The position numbers and the translations under genes were made by a program. A DNA stretch of 15,276 nucleotides from an uncultured Clostridia bacterium (GTDB lineage: Bacteria; Bacillota_A; Clostridia; Christensenellales; Aristaeellaceae): the NCBI GenBank assembly GCA_945871545.1, contig CAMBWJ010000012.1:1-15276 (forward strand), read 5' to 3'. This document shows positions 1 to 6,617 of this stretch, piece by piece. Each line of letters opens with the position of its first letter. Position 1 is the stretch's first letter. The notes beneath the pieces are model-generated. The model ran no database searches. It had not been told where the DNA came from and worked only from the letters and a program-made list of their open reading frames with translations.

Positions 1-2
1 CC

Positions 3-1613
3 TTTGAATTCGGCGGCTGGTACGCCAGCGCAACCTTTGCGGAGGGCACGGAGGTGGATTTCACAGGCATGCGCATGCCCGCCAACGATCTGCTGCTCTA
101 TGCCCGGTGGAAGCCGGTCTCCCACACGGTTTCCTTCTATCTGAACCGGGAAGCCTGGGAGGCGGGCGAACAGCTCGAGGGCTATGCGCCCCGAAGCGTG
201 CTCCACGGTGCGCTGCTGGGCGAGGTGGAGCCTCCCGCCAACGGCTCCTACGTCTTTGTGGGCTGGTTCTTCATGGACGGCGGCGCGGAGAAGGCCTTCG
301 ATCCCGAAAACATGCCCGTCACCGCTGATCTGGAGATCTACGGCAGGTGGAGCTCCAACACCCTGAAGCGCTACACCGTCCATTACAGACTTCAGGGCAC
401 GGATACCGATGTGGCCGACCCCACCCTGGGCAGCGCCCTCGCAGGCCTGACCCGAACCTTCGCGGCGAAGGGCGGCGACGCGCTCTATCCCGCCTACCGG
501 CAGGGCTACTTCCCCACCGTCCGCAGCCACTCCATCACGCTGGACATCGAGGACGACGCAAGCAACAGCTACACCTTCTGGTATGTGGAAAAGGATGCGG
601 TGCCCTACACGGTGCGCTATCTGGATGCGGAGACCGGCGAGGCCGTCGCGGCGGAGAAGATCGTCTCCGACAACCGTCAGGCGGTGGTCACGGAGAGCTT
701 CGTTCCGGTCAGCGGCATGCTGCCCGACGCGTACCAGAAGCGCCTGGTGCTGCGCGTGGACGAAAATGGCAATCCCGACGCCGAGGGCAACCTGATCGTG
801 TTCTATTACACGCGGGACACCGTGCACGCCTACTACAAGATCACCCACTACATCCAGACCGTCGACGGCACGAACTGGCAGGAGCACGCAAGCTCCCAGG
901 CGACGGGCACCATCGGGGAAATCTACAGCGCAGGTCCGATGACCATCCCCGGCTTCACCTTCGATGAAACCGTAGATGGAACCAGGACCAGCGGCGAACT
1001 CAGCGCCGGAGGACTGGAGCTGAAGCTGTATTACAGCCGCAACGCCTATCCCTACGAGGTGCGCTACCTCGAGTCCGGGACGGGCAAGCAGCTGGCGGAG
1101 CCGAAGAGGGGAAGTGGACTGTACCAGAGCGTGGTCTCCGAGGACGCGCCGGAGATTCCGGGGTACGAGGCCCTTGCGCCCACGAGCCAGACGCTGGTCA
1201 TACGGATCGAGCAGTCGGCGACCGAGGCGAAGCTGAACCGCATCACCTTCTACTACGCACGCATCCAGCTTGCGCCGCTGACGATCCGCAAGTCGATCCG
1301 CGGCGCGGTGGAGAGCGACGCATGCTTCCTGTTCCACGTCAGCGGAGGCGGGATCGATCTGGATGTGCTCATCAAGGGAAGCGGCGCGGCGACCATCGAC
1401 GGCCTGACCGTCGGAGAGACCTACACCGTGTGCGAAATCTCCGGCAACTGGCGCTATGATCTGGATACCTCCGGCCACAGCGTCACGCTGGAGCCCGGCG
1501 GCAGTACAGTGACGGTCAACAACACGCACGCAACGGAGAGCTGGCTCGACGACAATGCGTACAGCGAGAACAAATTCAGCGCTGTCACGAATGCGGGAGG
1601 TGCGCAATCATGA
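3..1613 (+). CDS. Repeat-rich surface adhesin, 5'-truncated by the window edge
   Basis: The reading frame is open from the first bases, so the true start lies upstream; 536 residues are visible. The first ~40 residues (GGWYAS...DFTG...MPANDLLLYARW) form a typical InlB B-repeat/Flg_new unit. A second, more divergent unit follows and ends near nt 354 in EIYGRW. Four MucBP-like repeats then run from about nt 360 to 1260; each opens with a YTVRYL-type strand and closes with an FYYT/FYYA-type strand. The last ~90 residues before the tail (TIRKSIRG..., YTVCEI, VTVNNTH) resemble a Cna-B/prealbumin-fold domain. The C-terminal tail carries WLDDNAYSENKF. I recall such tails in Clostridial proteins encoded beside SipW-type exported proteins. 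There is no LPxTG-like signal and no C-terminal membrane segment, so it probably binds other wall components rather than being anchored itself. Its stop overlaps the next ATG (ATGA). The ligand is unknown. Confidence 0.88.
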   Translation, partial: FEFGGWYASATFAEGTEVDFTGMRMPANDLLLYARWKPVSHTVSFYLNREAWEAGEQLEGYAPRSVLHGALLGEVEPPANGSYVFVGWFFMDGGAEKAFDPENMPVTADLEIYGRWSSNTLKRYTVHYRLQGTDTDVADPTLGSALAGLTRTFAAKGGDALYPAYRQGYFPTVRSHSITLDIEDDASNSYTFWYVEKDAVPYTVRYLDAETGEAVAAEKIVSDNRQAVVTESFVPVSGMLPDAYQKRLVLRVDENGNPDAEGNLIVFYYTRDTVHAYYKITHYIQTVDGTNWQEHASSQATGTIGEIYSAGPMTIPGFTFDETVDGTRTSGELSAGGLELKLYYSRNAYPYEVRYLESGTGKQLAEPKRGSGLYQSVVSEDAPEIPGYEALAPTSQTLVIRIEQSATEAKLNRITFYYARIQLAPLTIRKSIRGAVESDACFLFHVSGGGIDLDVLIKGSGAATIDGLTVGETYTVCEISGNWRYDLDTSGHSVTLEPGGSTVTVNNTHATESWLDDNAYSENKFSAVTNAGGAQS

Positions 1614-2152
1614 GAAACATCAGGAGGACGGCGGTGCTGCTCATCGCGATGGCGGCGATTCTGTGCGCGGCGGTGGGAGGAACGGCGGCCTATCTGGTCG
1701 CCTCCACCCCGCCCGTCACCAATACCTTCGCGGCCCCGAAGCTCGAAACCGAGATTCGGGAGAGCTTCGACGGGGAGGTGAAGAACAGCGTGCGGATTGC
1801 CAACACCGGCGGGGTTCCGGCCTACGTCCGCGCGGCGGTGGTCGTGACCTGGCAGGACGCGGCGGGCCATATCCACGCCCAGCGTCCGGTCGCGGGCAGG
1901 GATTACCGCGTCAGCTGGACGCTGAACGGATGGGTCAGGAACGGCAGCTACTGCTATTGTACCGCGCCCGTCGCCCCCGGCGGCGAGACCGGCGTGCTGT
2001 TTACCAATTGCGGGCCGCTGGGAGCCGCGCCTGCGGAGGGCTACGCGCTGCACGTGGAGATCTTCTCCGAGGCCGTTCAGGCGGAGCCGATCGACGCGGT
2101 GCGGGAAGCCTGGGGCTTCGTGCCCGGAAGCGGAGGAGGTGCAACGGAATGA
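1610..2152 (+). CDS. Exported protein with SipW-dependent-type signal peptide (TasA/CalY-like class)
   Basis: 180 residues. The N-terminus has basic residues, a hydrophobic core (about 8-22) and then GGTAAYLVAS...VTNTF. This is the hallmark of the alternate, SipW-dependent-type signal used by TasA/CalY-like exported proteins. The mature part contains VKNSVRIANTGGVPAYVRAAVVVTW, a beta-sandwich sequence I recognise from Clostridial relatives, and ends with EPIDAVREAWG. There is no C-terminal membrane anchor. The start ATG overlaps the adhesin stop, and GGGAGG at 1595-1600 sets the start. By family analogy it may be a fibre or matrix component, or an accessory to the adjacent adhesin. The dedicated signal peptidase (SipW) is not in the window and would be expected upstream or elsewhere. 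The exact function is unknown. Confidence 0.85.
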   Translation: MRNIRRTAVLLIAMAAILCAAVGGTAAYLVASTPPVTNTFAAPKLETEIRESFDGEVKNSVRIANTGGVPAYVRAAVVVTWQDAAGHIHAQRPVAGRDYRVSWTLNGWVRNGSYCYCTAPVAPGGETGVLFTNCGPLGAAPAEGYALHVEIFSEAVQAEPIDAVREAWGFVPGSGGGATE

Positions 2153-2760
2153 GAAAGCTGAAAATCTGCCTGATGCTGGCAATCGCGCTTGTGTTCTCAA
2201 GCGCGCTGGCCGCGTCGGTGACCTACGAGGGCGGCGCGGAGGACTTCGTGTTCCTGCCCGGCAGCGCTTACAGCGACACCGACCTGTTCGAGAGCTTCAA
2301 GGGCGTGCTGCCCGGCGACACAATTCGCCAGACCATCCGCGTGCAGAACGACAGCGGCGCGCCCGTGCGCATCTACCTGCGGGCCGATCCGGTGAATCCC
2401 GAGGATGCGGACTTTCTGAACCAATTGCGCCTGACGGTGACGGCGGGATCAAAGGAGATTTTTGATGCAGCAGCGGGCGTGCAGGACGGACTTGCGGAAA
2501 ACACGCTGCTGGGGATCTTCAGGCAGGGCGGCGGAACCAGCCTGACGGTGAACCTGGAGGTGCCCATCGAGCTGGGCAACGAATACATGGGCCGCATCGG
2601 CACGGTGCCCTGGGTCTTTCTGGCGGAGGAGATTGCCGCGGACGAATCCCCGGAGACCGGCGACTGGTTCCGTCCGGCACTGTGGTGCGGCGCTGCGGCG
2701 CTGCTGCTGGGCTGCATCGCGCTGCTGCTGATGTGGCGGTGGCGCATGGAGAGATCATGA
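2149..2760 (+). CDS. Cell-wall-anchored protein with SPETG sortase-B-type sorting signal
   Basis: 203 residues. An N-terminal signal peptide (about 1-22, ending SSALAAS) precedes a beta-rich ectodomain: TYEGGAEDFVFLPGS, DLFESFKGVLPGDTIRQ and VPIELGNEYMGRIG. The C-terminus has a complete sorting signal: SPETGD, a hydrophobic stretch of ~20 residues and a basic tail (RWRMERS). SPxTG/PPxTG signals are known substrates of class B sortases in Clostridia such as Clostridioides difficile SrtB. A class B sortase lies two genes downstream, so the two are likely enzyme and substrate. The start ATG overlaps the previous stop (ATGA) and GGAGG at 2132-2136 precedes it. The ectodomain resembles proteins I recall from similar Clostridial operons, but I cannot name a ligand. 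Confidence 0.87.
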   Translation: MRKLKICLMLAIALVFSSALAASVTYEGGAEDFVFLPGSAYSDTDLFESFKGVLPGDTIRQTIRVQNDSGAPVRIYLRADPVNPEDADFLNQLRLTVTAGSKEIFDAAAGVQDGLAENTLLGIFRQGGGTSLTVNLEVPIELGNEYMGRIGTVPWVFLAEEIAADESPETGDWFRPALWCGAAALLLGCIALLLMWRWRMERS

Positions 2761-2906
2761 GATGGAGAAGGATGCTGCTGGGCGTGCTGCTTCTGCTGTT
2801 GGTGCTGACGGCGGCGGTCATCGCTCTGCGGCTGCGCGAATACGCGGCGGGATCGGCCTACTACGACAGCCTGCGCGGAATGCATCTATTATGGAAAGAA
2901 TTCTGA
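2757..2906 (+). CDS. Small membrane peptide (49 aa) resembling a class B sortase N-terminal anchor
   Basis: The ATG overlaps the preceding stop codon (ATGA) with GGAGAG just upstream, so translation is probably coupled. The product has a basic start (MRWRR), one leucine/valine-rich membrane helix (about 6-25) and then LREYAAGSAYYDSLRG. Class B sortases typically begin this way: an N-terminal membrane anchor followed by a YxxGxxxYxxL-type stalk. Here the frame stops at 49 codons, and the catalytic domain is in another frame with its own hydrophobic N-terminus. It overlaps the sortase start by 16 nt. It could be a real small partner of the sortase, or a remnant of an older sortase N-terminus. 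The length and missing stop-free continuation make its function uncertain. Confidence 0.6.
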   Translation: MRWRRMLLGVLLLLLVLTAAVIALRLREYAAGSAYYDSLRGMHLLWKEF

Positions 2907-3889
2907 AAACATGGCTTGCGGGCATCGTCGCGCTGTGCCTGCTGATGGGAATCGGAGCCTGCGGCGAAGCGGAGAATCCCGGCGGTGACGCGTCGCGGGA
3001 GGTGGTGGAGGCGCTGTTCGCCGCTGCTGCGGGAACCAGCTTCGATGCGGAGCAGAACCTGCGCGCGGAGCTTTCCGGGGAGGCATGTCGGGAGCGCAGC
3101 GCGGCGCTTATGGACTACCGCGCAAAGACACTGCCCTGGCTGTGCGCGGCACTTGGACAGGCGGCGACGGACGCGCGGACGCTTGCGGACGGCTATGCGG
3201 CGATGCAGGGCTGCGATGCGGGCCGCGCCTATCTGGAGCTGCTGGAAGAACTCGGCTTTGCCGGCGCGCAGGCGTGCATGGAGGGAACCGTGCGGGCCTG
3301 TCAGAGCTGGCTCGGGGAGATCGACCATGCCGCGCTCGAAAAGATCAACCCGGACTACGTCTGCTGGCTGTACTGCCCGGACAGCCCCATCGACTACCCC
3401 GTGGTGCAGGGCGCGGACAACGCCGCCTACCTGCACCGCCTGTTCAACGGCGAAAGCAACGCCTGCGGCACGCTGTTCATCGACTGCCGCAATCTTGCGG
3501 ACTTTCAGGATCCCAACACGCTGATCTACGGCCACCACATGCGAAACGGCAGCATGTTCAAATCGATCAGCTATTATGCGGATCAGGCCTGGTACGATGC
3601 ACATCCCTTCATGCTGATTGCATCCGACCGGGAGATCGCCGTGCTGGAGCTGTTCGCGGGCTGTACCGCCTCGAAGCGGGATCCCTGCTACGAGGTCGCC
3701 CTCAGCGATGCAGACGACCTGCTTGCGCTGGCGGAGGAGCTGAAGGGGAAATCCGACTTCGCAAGCGGCGTGGAAATTCGCCCCGGCGACCGCCTGGTCA
3801 CGCTCTCCACCTGCGCCTACGCCTTCGAGGGCGCGCGCTATATCGCCGTGGGGAGAATCCGCAGCGTACGGACGGCGGAGGAGATGTAA
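2891..3889 (+). CDS. Class B sortase with lipoprotein-like N-terminus and helical insert
   Basis: 332 residues from ATG 2891; a weak GGAA lies at 2877-2880. The catalytic domain occupies roughly residues 150-332. It begins near INPDYVCWLYCPDSPIDYPVVQG and holds the sortase triad: His215 in IYGHHM, Cys308 in TLSTC and Arg316 in GARYIAVGRI. TLSTC and the overall layout fit class B. Residues 1-24 are hydrophobic and end in MGIGAC, a passable lipobox with Cys24. Residues ~33-145 are Ala/Glu/Arg-rich and look all-helical, a larger pre-catalytic region than classic SrtB proteins carry. It probably links the SPETG protein encoded upstream to peptidoglycan or to the other surface proteins. The frame is open further upstream (to 2762), but that stretch is a shadow of the small membrane peptide and lacks a ribosome binding site. 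Confidence 0.9.
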   Translation: MERILKTWLAGIVALCLLMGIGACGEAENPGGDASREVVEALFAAAAGTSFDAEQNLRAELSGEACRERSAALMDYRAKTLPWLCAALGQAATDARTLADGYAAMQGCDAGRAYLELLEELGFAGAQACMEGTVRACQSWLGEIDHAALEKINPDYVCWLYCPDSPIDYPVVQGADNAAYLHRLFNGESNACGTLFIDCRNLADFQDPNTLIYGHHMRNGSMFKSISYYADQAWYDAHPFMLIASDREIAVLELFAGCTASKRDPCYEVALSDADDLLALAEELKGKSDFASGVEIRPGDRLVTLSTCAYAFEGARYIAVGRIRSVRTAEEM

Positions 3890-3909
3890 ACATTCCGCGC
3901 GAAATGTTT
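3888..3909. repeat. Dyad overlapping the sortase stop codon
   Basis: AAACATT (3888-3894) and AATGTTT (3903-3909) flank a CG-rich centre, giving an almost perfect 22-bp palindrome that starts within the TAA. No U-tract follows, so it is not a clear intrinsic terminator. It could protect the mRNA 3' end or be a protein-binding site. Confidence 0.4.
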
Positions 3910-3995
3910 GTACATATTCACGACATCTGTGCCGGAGAACGCAATCGTTTTCTGGAACATGTGCATATTTTTTGAAGAAAAATTATATAAAACGC

Positions 3996-4024
3996 TTGAC
4001 ATGTGGGGCGGAATATGGTATTAT
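3996..4024 (+). promoter_or_regulatory. Strong sigma-A promoter
   Basis: TTGACA at 3996-4001, a 17-bp spacer and TATTAT at 4019-4024. The local sequence is AT-rich. Transcription should start near 4031 and read through a long leader into the cytidylate kinase-like gene. Confidence 0.8.
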
Positions 4025-4030
4025 ACAGGT

Positions 4031-4495
4031 GAGCCAAGGAAGATGGAAATTCAAAGAGGAAGCCGAGCGCAGAGACGCTTTAAGATTTCGGTAAACCGGA
4101 AAGCCGGTTCGCGAGACCGAAATAAAAAACGGAGACCCGAAACCATCCCAGGCAAATGAAGGAGAAAGGGGCGATACCATTGTACCACACAGATGTCACA
4201 GAACGGTATAACTGCTTTGCCCTGATCAATGTTTGAGATAGATGAGCGATCTGATTCCCCGGTGACCGCGCTGAACGTATTGAAGAATCGCACGGGCGTC
4301 GGCTGGAAGCGAATGTATCCCGGTTACTGGAAAGTGCATTGCATCCGGGCAAAGCAGATGCCGGAATTACAATCGAATAGAATGAAGCATCACCGCCGGC
4401 AATCGACAGACCGGCGGTTTATTTCTACGCAGCGCCGCATAAAATCTATGGAAGGCACGGGTTTTCACGGATACGGTTGAAGGGAGGTTCGGCAA
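4031..4495 (+). ncRNA. Unidentified structured leader or small RNA with internal terminator
   Basis: 465 nt separate the promoter from the kinase gene, and I see no convincing gene in them. A nested stem-loop is clear: TTTCGGT (4086-4092) pairs with ACCGAAA (4116-4122), enclosing AACCGG (4094-4099) paired with CCGGTT (4104-4109). CCCGG and CCGGG segments around 4319-4350 can form another stem. An intrinsic terminator ends the region at about 4392-4425. The layout (promoter, structured RNA, terminator, coding gene) fits either an attenuated or riboswitch-like leader or an independent small RNA. I checked by eye for T-box, SAM, TPP, FMN, lysine, c-di-GMP, 6S, SRP and RNase P signatures and recognised none. 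Confidence 0.45.
4392..4426 (+). terminator. Intrinsic terminator inside the kinase leader
   Basis: ACCGCCGG (4392-4399) and CCGGCGGT (4411-4418) form a perfect 8-bp GC-rich stem with an 11-nt loop. TTTATTTCT follows. It lies ~70 nt upstream of the kinase start, so it would act as an attenuator or end a separate small RNA. Confidence 0.7.
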
Positions 4496-5137
4496 ATGAA
4501 GAAGGAATGGATCGTAACCATTGGCCGGGAATTTTGCAGCGGAGGCGCAGAAGTGGCGCACAAGCTGGCGGAGCGCATGAACGTGCCCTACTATGACAGG
4601 GATCTGATCGATCATGTGGTGGAAAATACCAACCTCAGCCGGGAAATCGTGGAGACGCACGAGGAGACGCCCATGTCCTTCTGGGCGGGCTATCAGTACG
4701 GCGGCTACTGGTACCGCGACGATCCCTCGCTGGTGCTGCCGGTGCACGCCCGCATCTACGAGGCCCAGTGCGACGCGATCCGCCACATGGCGGGCAAGGG
4801 GCCGTGTGTGATCGTGGGCCGCTGCGCGGATTACGTGCTGGGCGAGTGCTCCCACGTCGTCGAGGTCGTGAACGTGTTCATCCGCGCCGATCTGGACAAG
4901 CGCGTGCGCCGCGCCATGCGGCTCTACGGCCTGAGCGAGGCGGATGCGCGCAAGCTGATTCAGAAGACGGACAAGATTCGCGCCAAGTATTACAACGCCC
5001 ACACCAACCGCGTGTGGGGCAGCGCCGGAAACTACACCCTGGTGCTCGACACCGGCAAGCTGGGCACCGACGGCGCGGCGGCGCTGATCGAGAGCGCGGT
5101 CAGGGAGATCACCGCCCGCGAGGAAACGGAACTGTAA
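4496..5137 (+). CDS. Cytidylate kinase-like family protein
   Basis: 213 residues. The N-terminus has IVTIGREFCSGGAEVAHKLAERM followed by VPYYDRDLID, the nucleotide-binding opening of the cytidylate kinase-like family (Cytidylate_kin2 type), with the modified P-loop GREFCSGG at residues 10-17. The central part (YQYGGYWY, GPCVIVGRCADYVL) and the later RADLDKRVRRAMRLYGLSEADA are also typical, including the Arg-rich lid-like segment. It is a cytoplasmic P-loop kinase fold and the substrate is not established. It differs from housekeeping Cmk, so NMP kinase activity is only inferred. GGGAGG at 4484-4489 sets the start. It sits alone between its long leader and a strong terminator. Confidence 0.88.
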   Translation: MKKEWIVTIGREFCSGGAEVAHKLAERMNVPYYDRDLIDHVVENTNLSREIVETHEETPMSFWAGYQYGGYWYRDDPSLVLPVHARIYEAQCDAIRHMAGKGPCVIVGRCADYVLGECSHVVEVVNVFIRADLDKRVRRAMRLYGLSEADARKLIQKTDKIRAKYYNAHTNRVWGSAGNYTLVLDTGKLGTDGAAALIESAVREITAREETEL

Positions 5138-5151
5138 CACAACGCCACAAG

Positions 5152-5179
5152 GAAGCTGCTTCGGCAGCTTCTTTTTCTT
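5152..5179 (+). terminator. Intrinsic terminator after the kinase gene
   Basis: GAAGCTGC (5152-5159), a TTCG tetraloop and GCAGCTTC (5164-5171) form a perfect stem, followed by TTTTTCTT. Confidence 0.93.
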
Positions 5180-5278
5180 GCGCGGAAAGCCCGTGCGGGA
5201 AAATCGCTGCAAGACGGGCTGTCTTTACGCTTGCTTGGGGAGAAATTACGTTATCTTGCCAAGCTTTCTGCCGGGTGA

Positions 5279-5307
5279 TTGACGGATGAAAGTAAAAATC
5301 ATATAAT
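5279..5307 (+). promoter_or_regulatory. Sigma-A promoter for rhaAB
   Basis: TTGACG at 5279-5284, a 17-bp spacer and TATAAT at 5302-5307. The transcription start should be near 5314, leaving a ~28-nt leader with GGGAGG at 5329-5334. A short dyad, AAGAC/GTCTT (5211-5225), lies upstream and could be an operator, with weak support. No regulator gene is in the window. Confidence 0.85.
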
Positions 5308-5341
5308 AGAATCAACAAATTATGCTATGGGAGGATCACAC

Positions 5342-6604
5342 ATGAACGAGAAGAACATTCTGCAGGGTTATGAATATGCCAAGGAAGCCTACGCCGCCAT
5401 CGGCGTGGACGTTGAGGCTGCGATGAAGCGCGCCGACGCGGTGCCGGTGTCCATGCACTGCTGGCAGGGCGATGACGTGATCGGCTTCGACGGCTCCGAC
5501 AGCCTGACTGGCGGCATCCAGACCACCGGCAACTATCCGGGCCGCGCCCGCACCGCCGAGGAGCTGCGCGCAGACATCGACTTCGCCCGCACCATGATCC
5601 CCGGCGCGACCAAGCTCAACCTGCACGCCTCCTACGCCGAAAAGAACGGCAAGAAGGTCGATCGCGATGCATACACCATCGCCGAATTCCAGAATTGGGT
5701 GGACTGGGCCAAGGCGAACAAGATCGGCCTGGACTTCAACCCCACCTATTTTGCCCATCCCATGATGGACGGCGATCTGTCCCTGTCCAGCCCGAAGGAG
5801 AATGTCCGCCGCTTCTGGATCGAGCACGGCAAGCGCTGCCGCGAGATCGGCAATGAATTTGCCAGACAGCTGGGCCAGCCCTGCGCCATCAACTACTGGA
5901 TGCCCGACGGCATGAAGGATACCTGCGTGGGCACCCGCGCCTTCCGCGAGCGCATGATCGCTTCGCTGGATGAAATCTTCGCCGACAAGTCCATCAGCCA
6001 GAAGGACGTGCCCTGCGGCCTGGAGAGCAAGCTGTTCGGCATCGGCGTGGAGAGCTTCACCGTGGCCAGCCATGAATTCTCCCTGGGCTACGCCATCAAG
6101 AACGGCCTGTGCTACACCCTGGACGCGGGTCACTTCCACCCCACCGAGGTCATCTCCGCCAAGATGAGCGCCGTGATGAGCTTCGTGGACCAGACCATCC
6201 TGCACGTCTCCCGCCCCGTGCGCTGGGACAGCGACCATGTTGTGGCGCTGGACGACGAGCTCCAGAAGATCATGGACGAAATCATCTTCAACGATTATCA
6301 GGACCGCACCTTCATCGGCCTGGACTACTTCGATGCGTCCATCAACCGCATCGCCTGCTGGGCCATCGGCATGCGCAACGCCCGCAAGGCGCTGCTCAAC
6401 GCCTGCCTGGCCGATTACAAGACCATGCAGACCGCCGAGACCGAGGGCGATTACACCAAGCGCCTCGCCATGCTGGAGGAGCGCAAGAGCATGCCCGCCG
6501 GTGCGGTGTGGGATTACTACTGCCTGCAGAACAACATCCCCGTGGGCATGGACTGGTACAAGCAGGTGAAGCAGTACGAGGCCGACGTGCTCTCCAAGCG
6601 CTGA
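5342..6604 (+). CDS. rhaA: L-rhamnose isomerase
   Basis: 420 residues, matching the ~419-residue family. It interconverts L-rhamnose and L-rhamnulose in the cytoplasm, the first step of rhamnose use, in a metal-dependent TIM-barrel. Family segments are easy to see: VSMHCWQGDDVIGFDG near the N-terminus, TKLNLHASYAE, GLDFNPTYFAHPMMDGDLSLSSP, the metal/substrate-binding core GLESKLFGIGVESFTVASHEFSLGYA, DAGHFHPTE and HVSRPVRWDSDHVV. ATG 5342 is chosen because GGGAGG (5329-5334) sits 7 nt upstream; an in-frame opening 21 codons earlier lies inside the promoter region. rhaB follows after 13 nt. It is complete and nothing is missing. Confidence 0.98.
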   Translation: MNEKNILQGYEYAKEAYAAIGVDVEAAMKRADAVPVSMHCWQGDDVIGFDGSDSLTGGIQTTGNYPGRARTAEELRADIDFARTMIPGATKLNLHASYAEKNGKKVDRDAYTIAEFQNWVDWAKANKIGLDFNPTYFAHPMMDGDLSLSSPKENVRRFWIEHGKRCREIGNEFARQLGQPCAINYWMPDGMKDTCVGTRAFRERMIASLDEIFADKSISQKDVPCGLESKLFGIGVESFTVASHEFSLGYAIKNGLCYTLDAGHFHPTEVISAKMSAVMSFVDQTILHVSRPVRWDSDHVVALDDELQKIMDEIIFNDYQDRTFIGLDYFDASINRIACWAIGMRNARKALLNACLADYKTMQTAETEGDYTKRLAMLEERKSMPAGAVWDYYCLQNNIPVGMDWYKQVKQYEADVLSKR

Positions 6605-6617
6605 CGGAGGTGGAAAC

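Noticed and set aside
2757..2906. Simple frameshift splitting one sortase gene
   Set aside because: Joining the frames would give two hydrophobic N-terminal segments in series, and the second has its own start and lipobox-like signal. I kept them as separate genes but list the question as a finding.
4043..4159. 38-codon Arg/Lys-rich frame at the start of the kinase leader
   Set aside because: AAGGAAG directly abuts the ATG, too close for a ribosome binding site, and the frame runs through the stem-loop at 4086-4122. The composition is that of random sequence.
5211..5240. Catabolite-control (cre) site upstream of rhaA
   Set aside because: The reverse strand AGCAAGCGTAAAGA matches only part of the cre consensus. 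The symmetry is poor.
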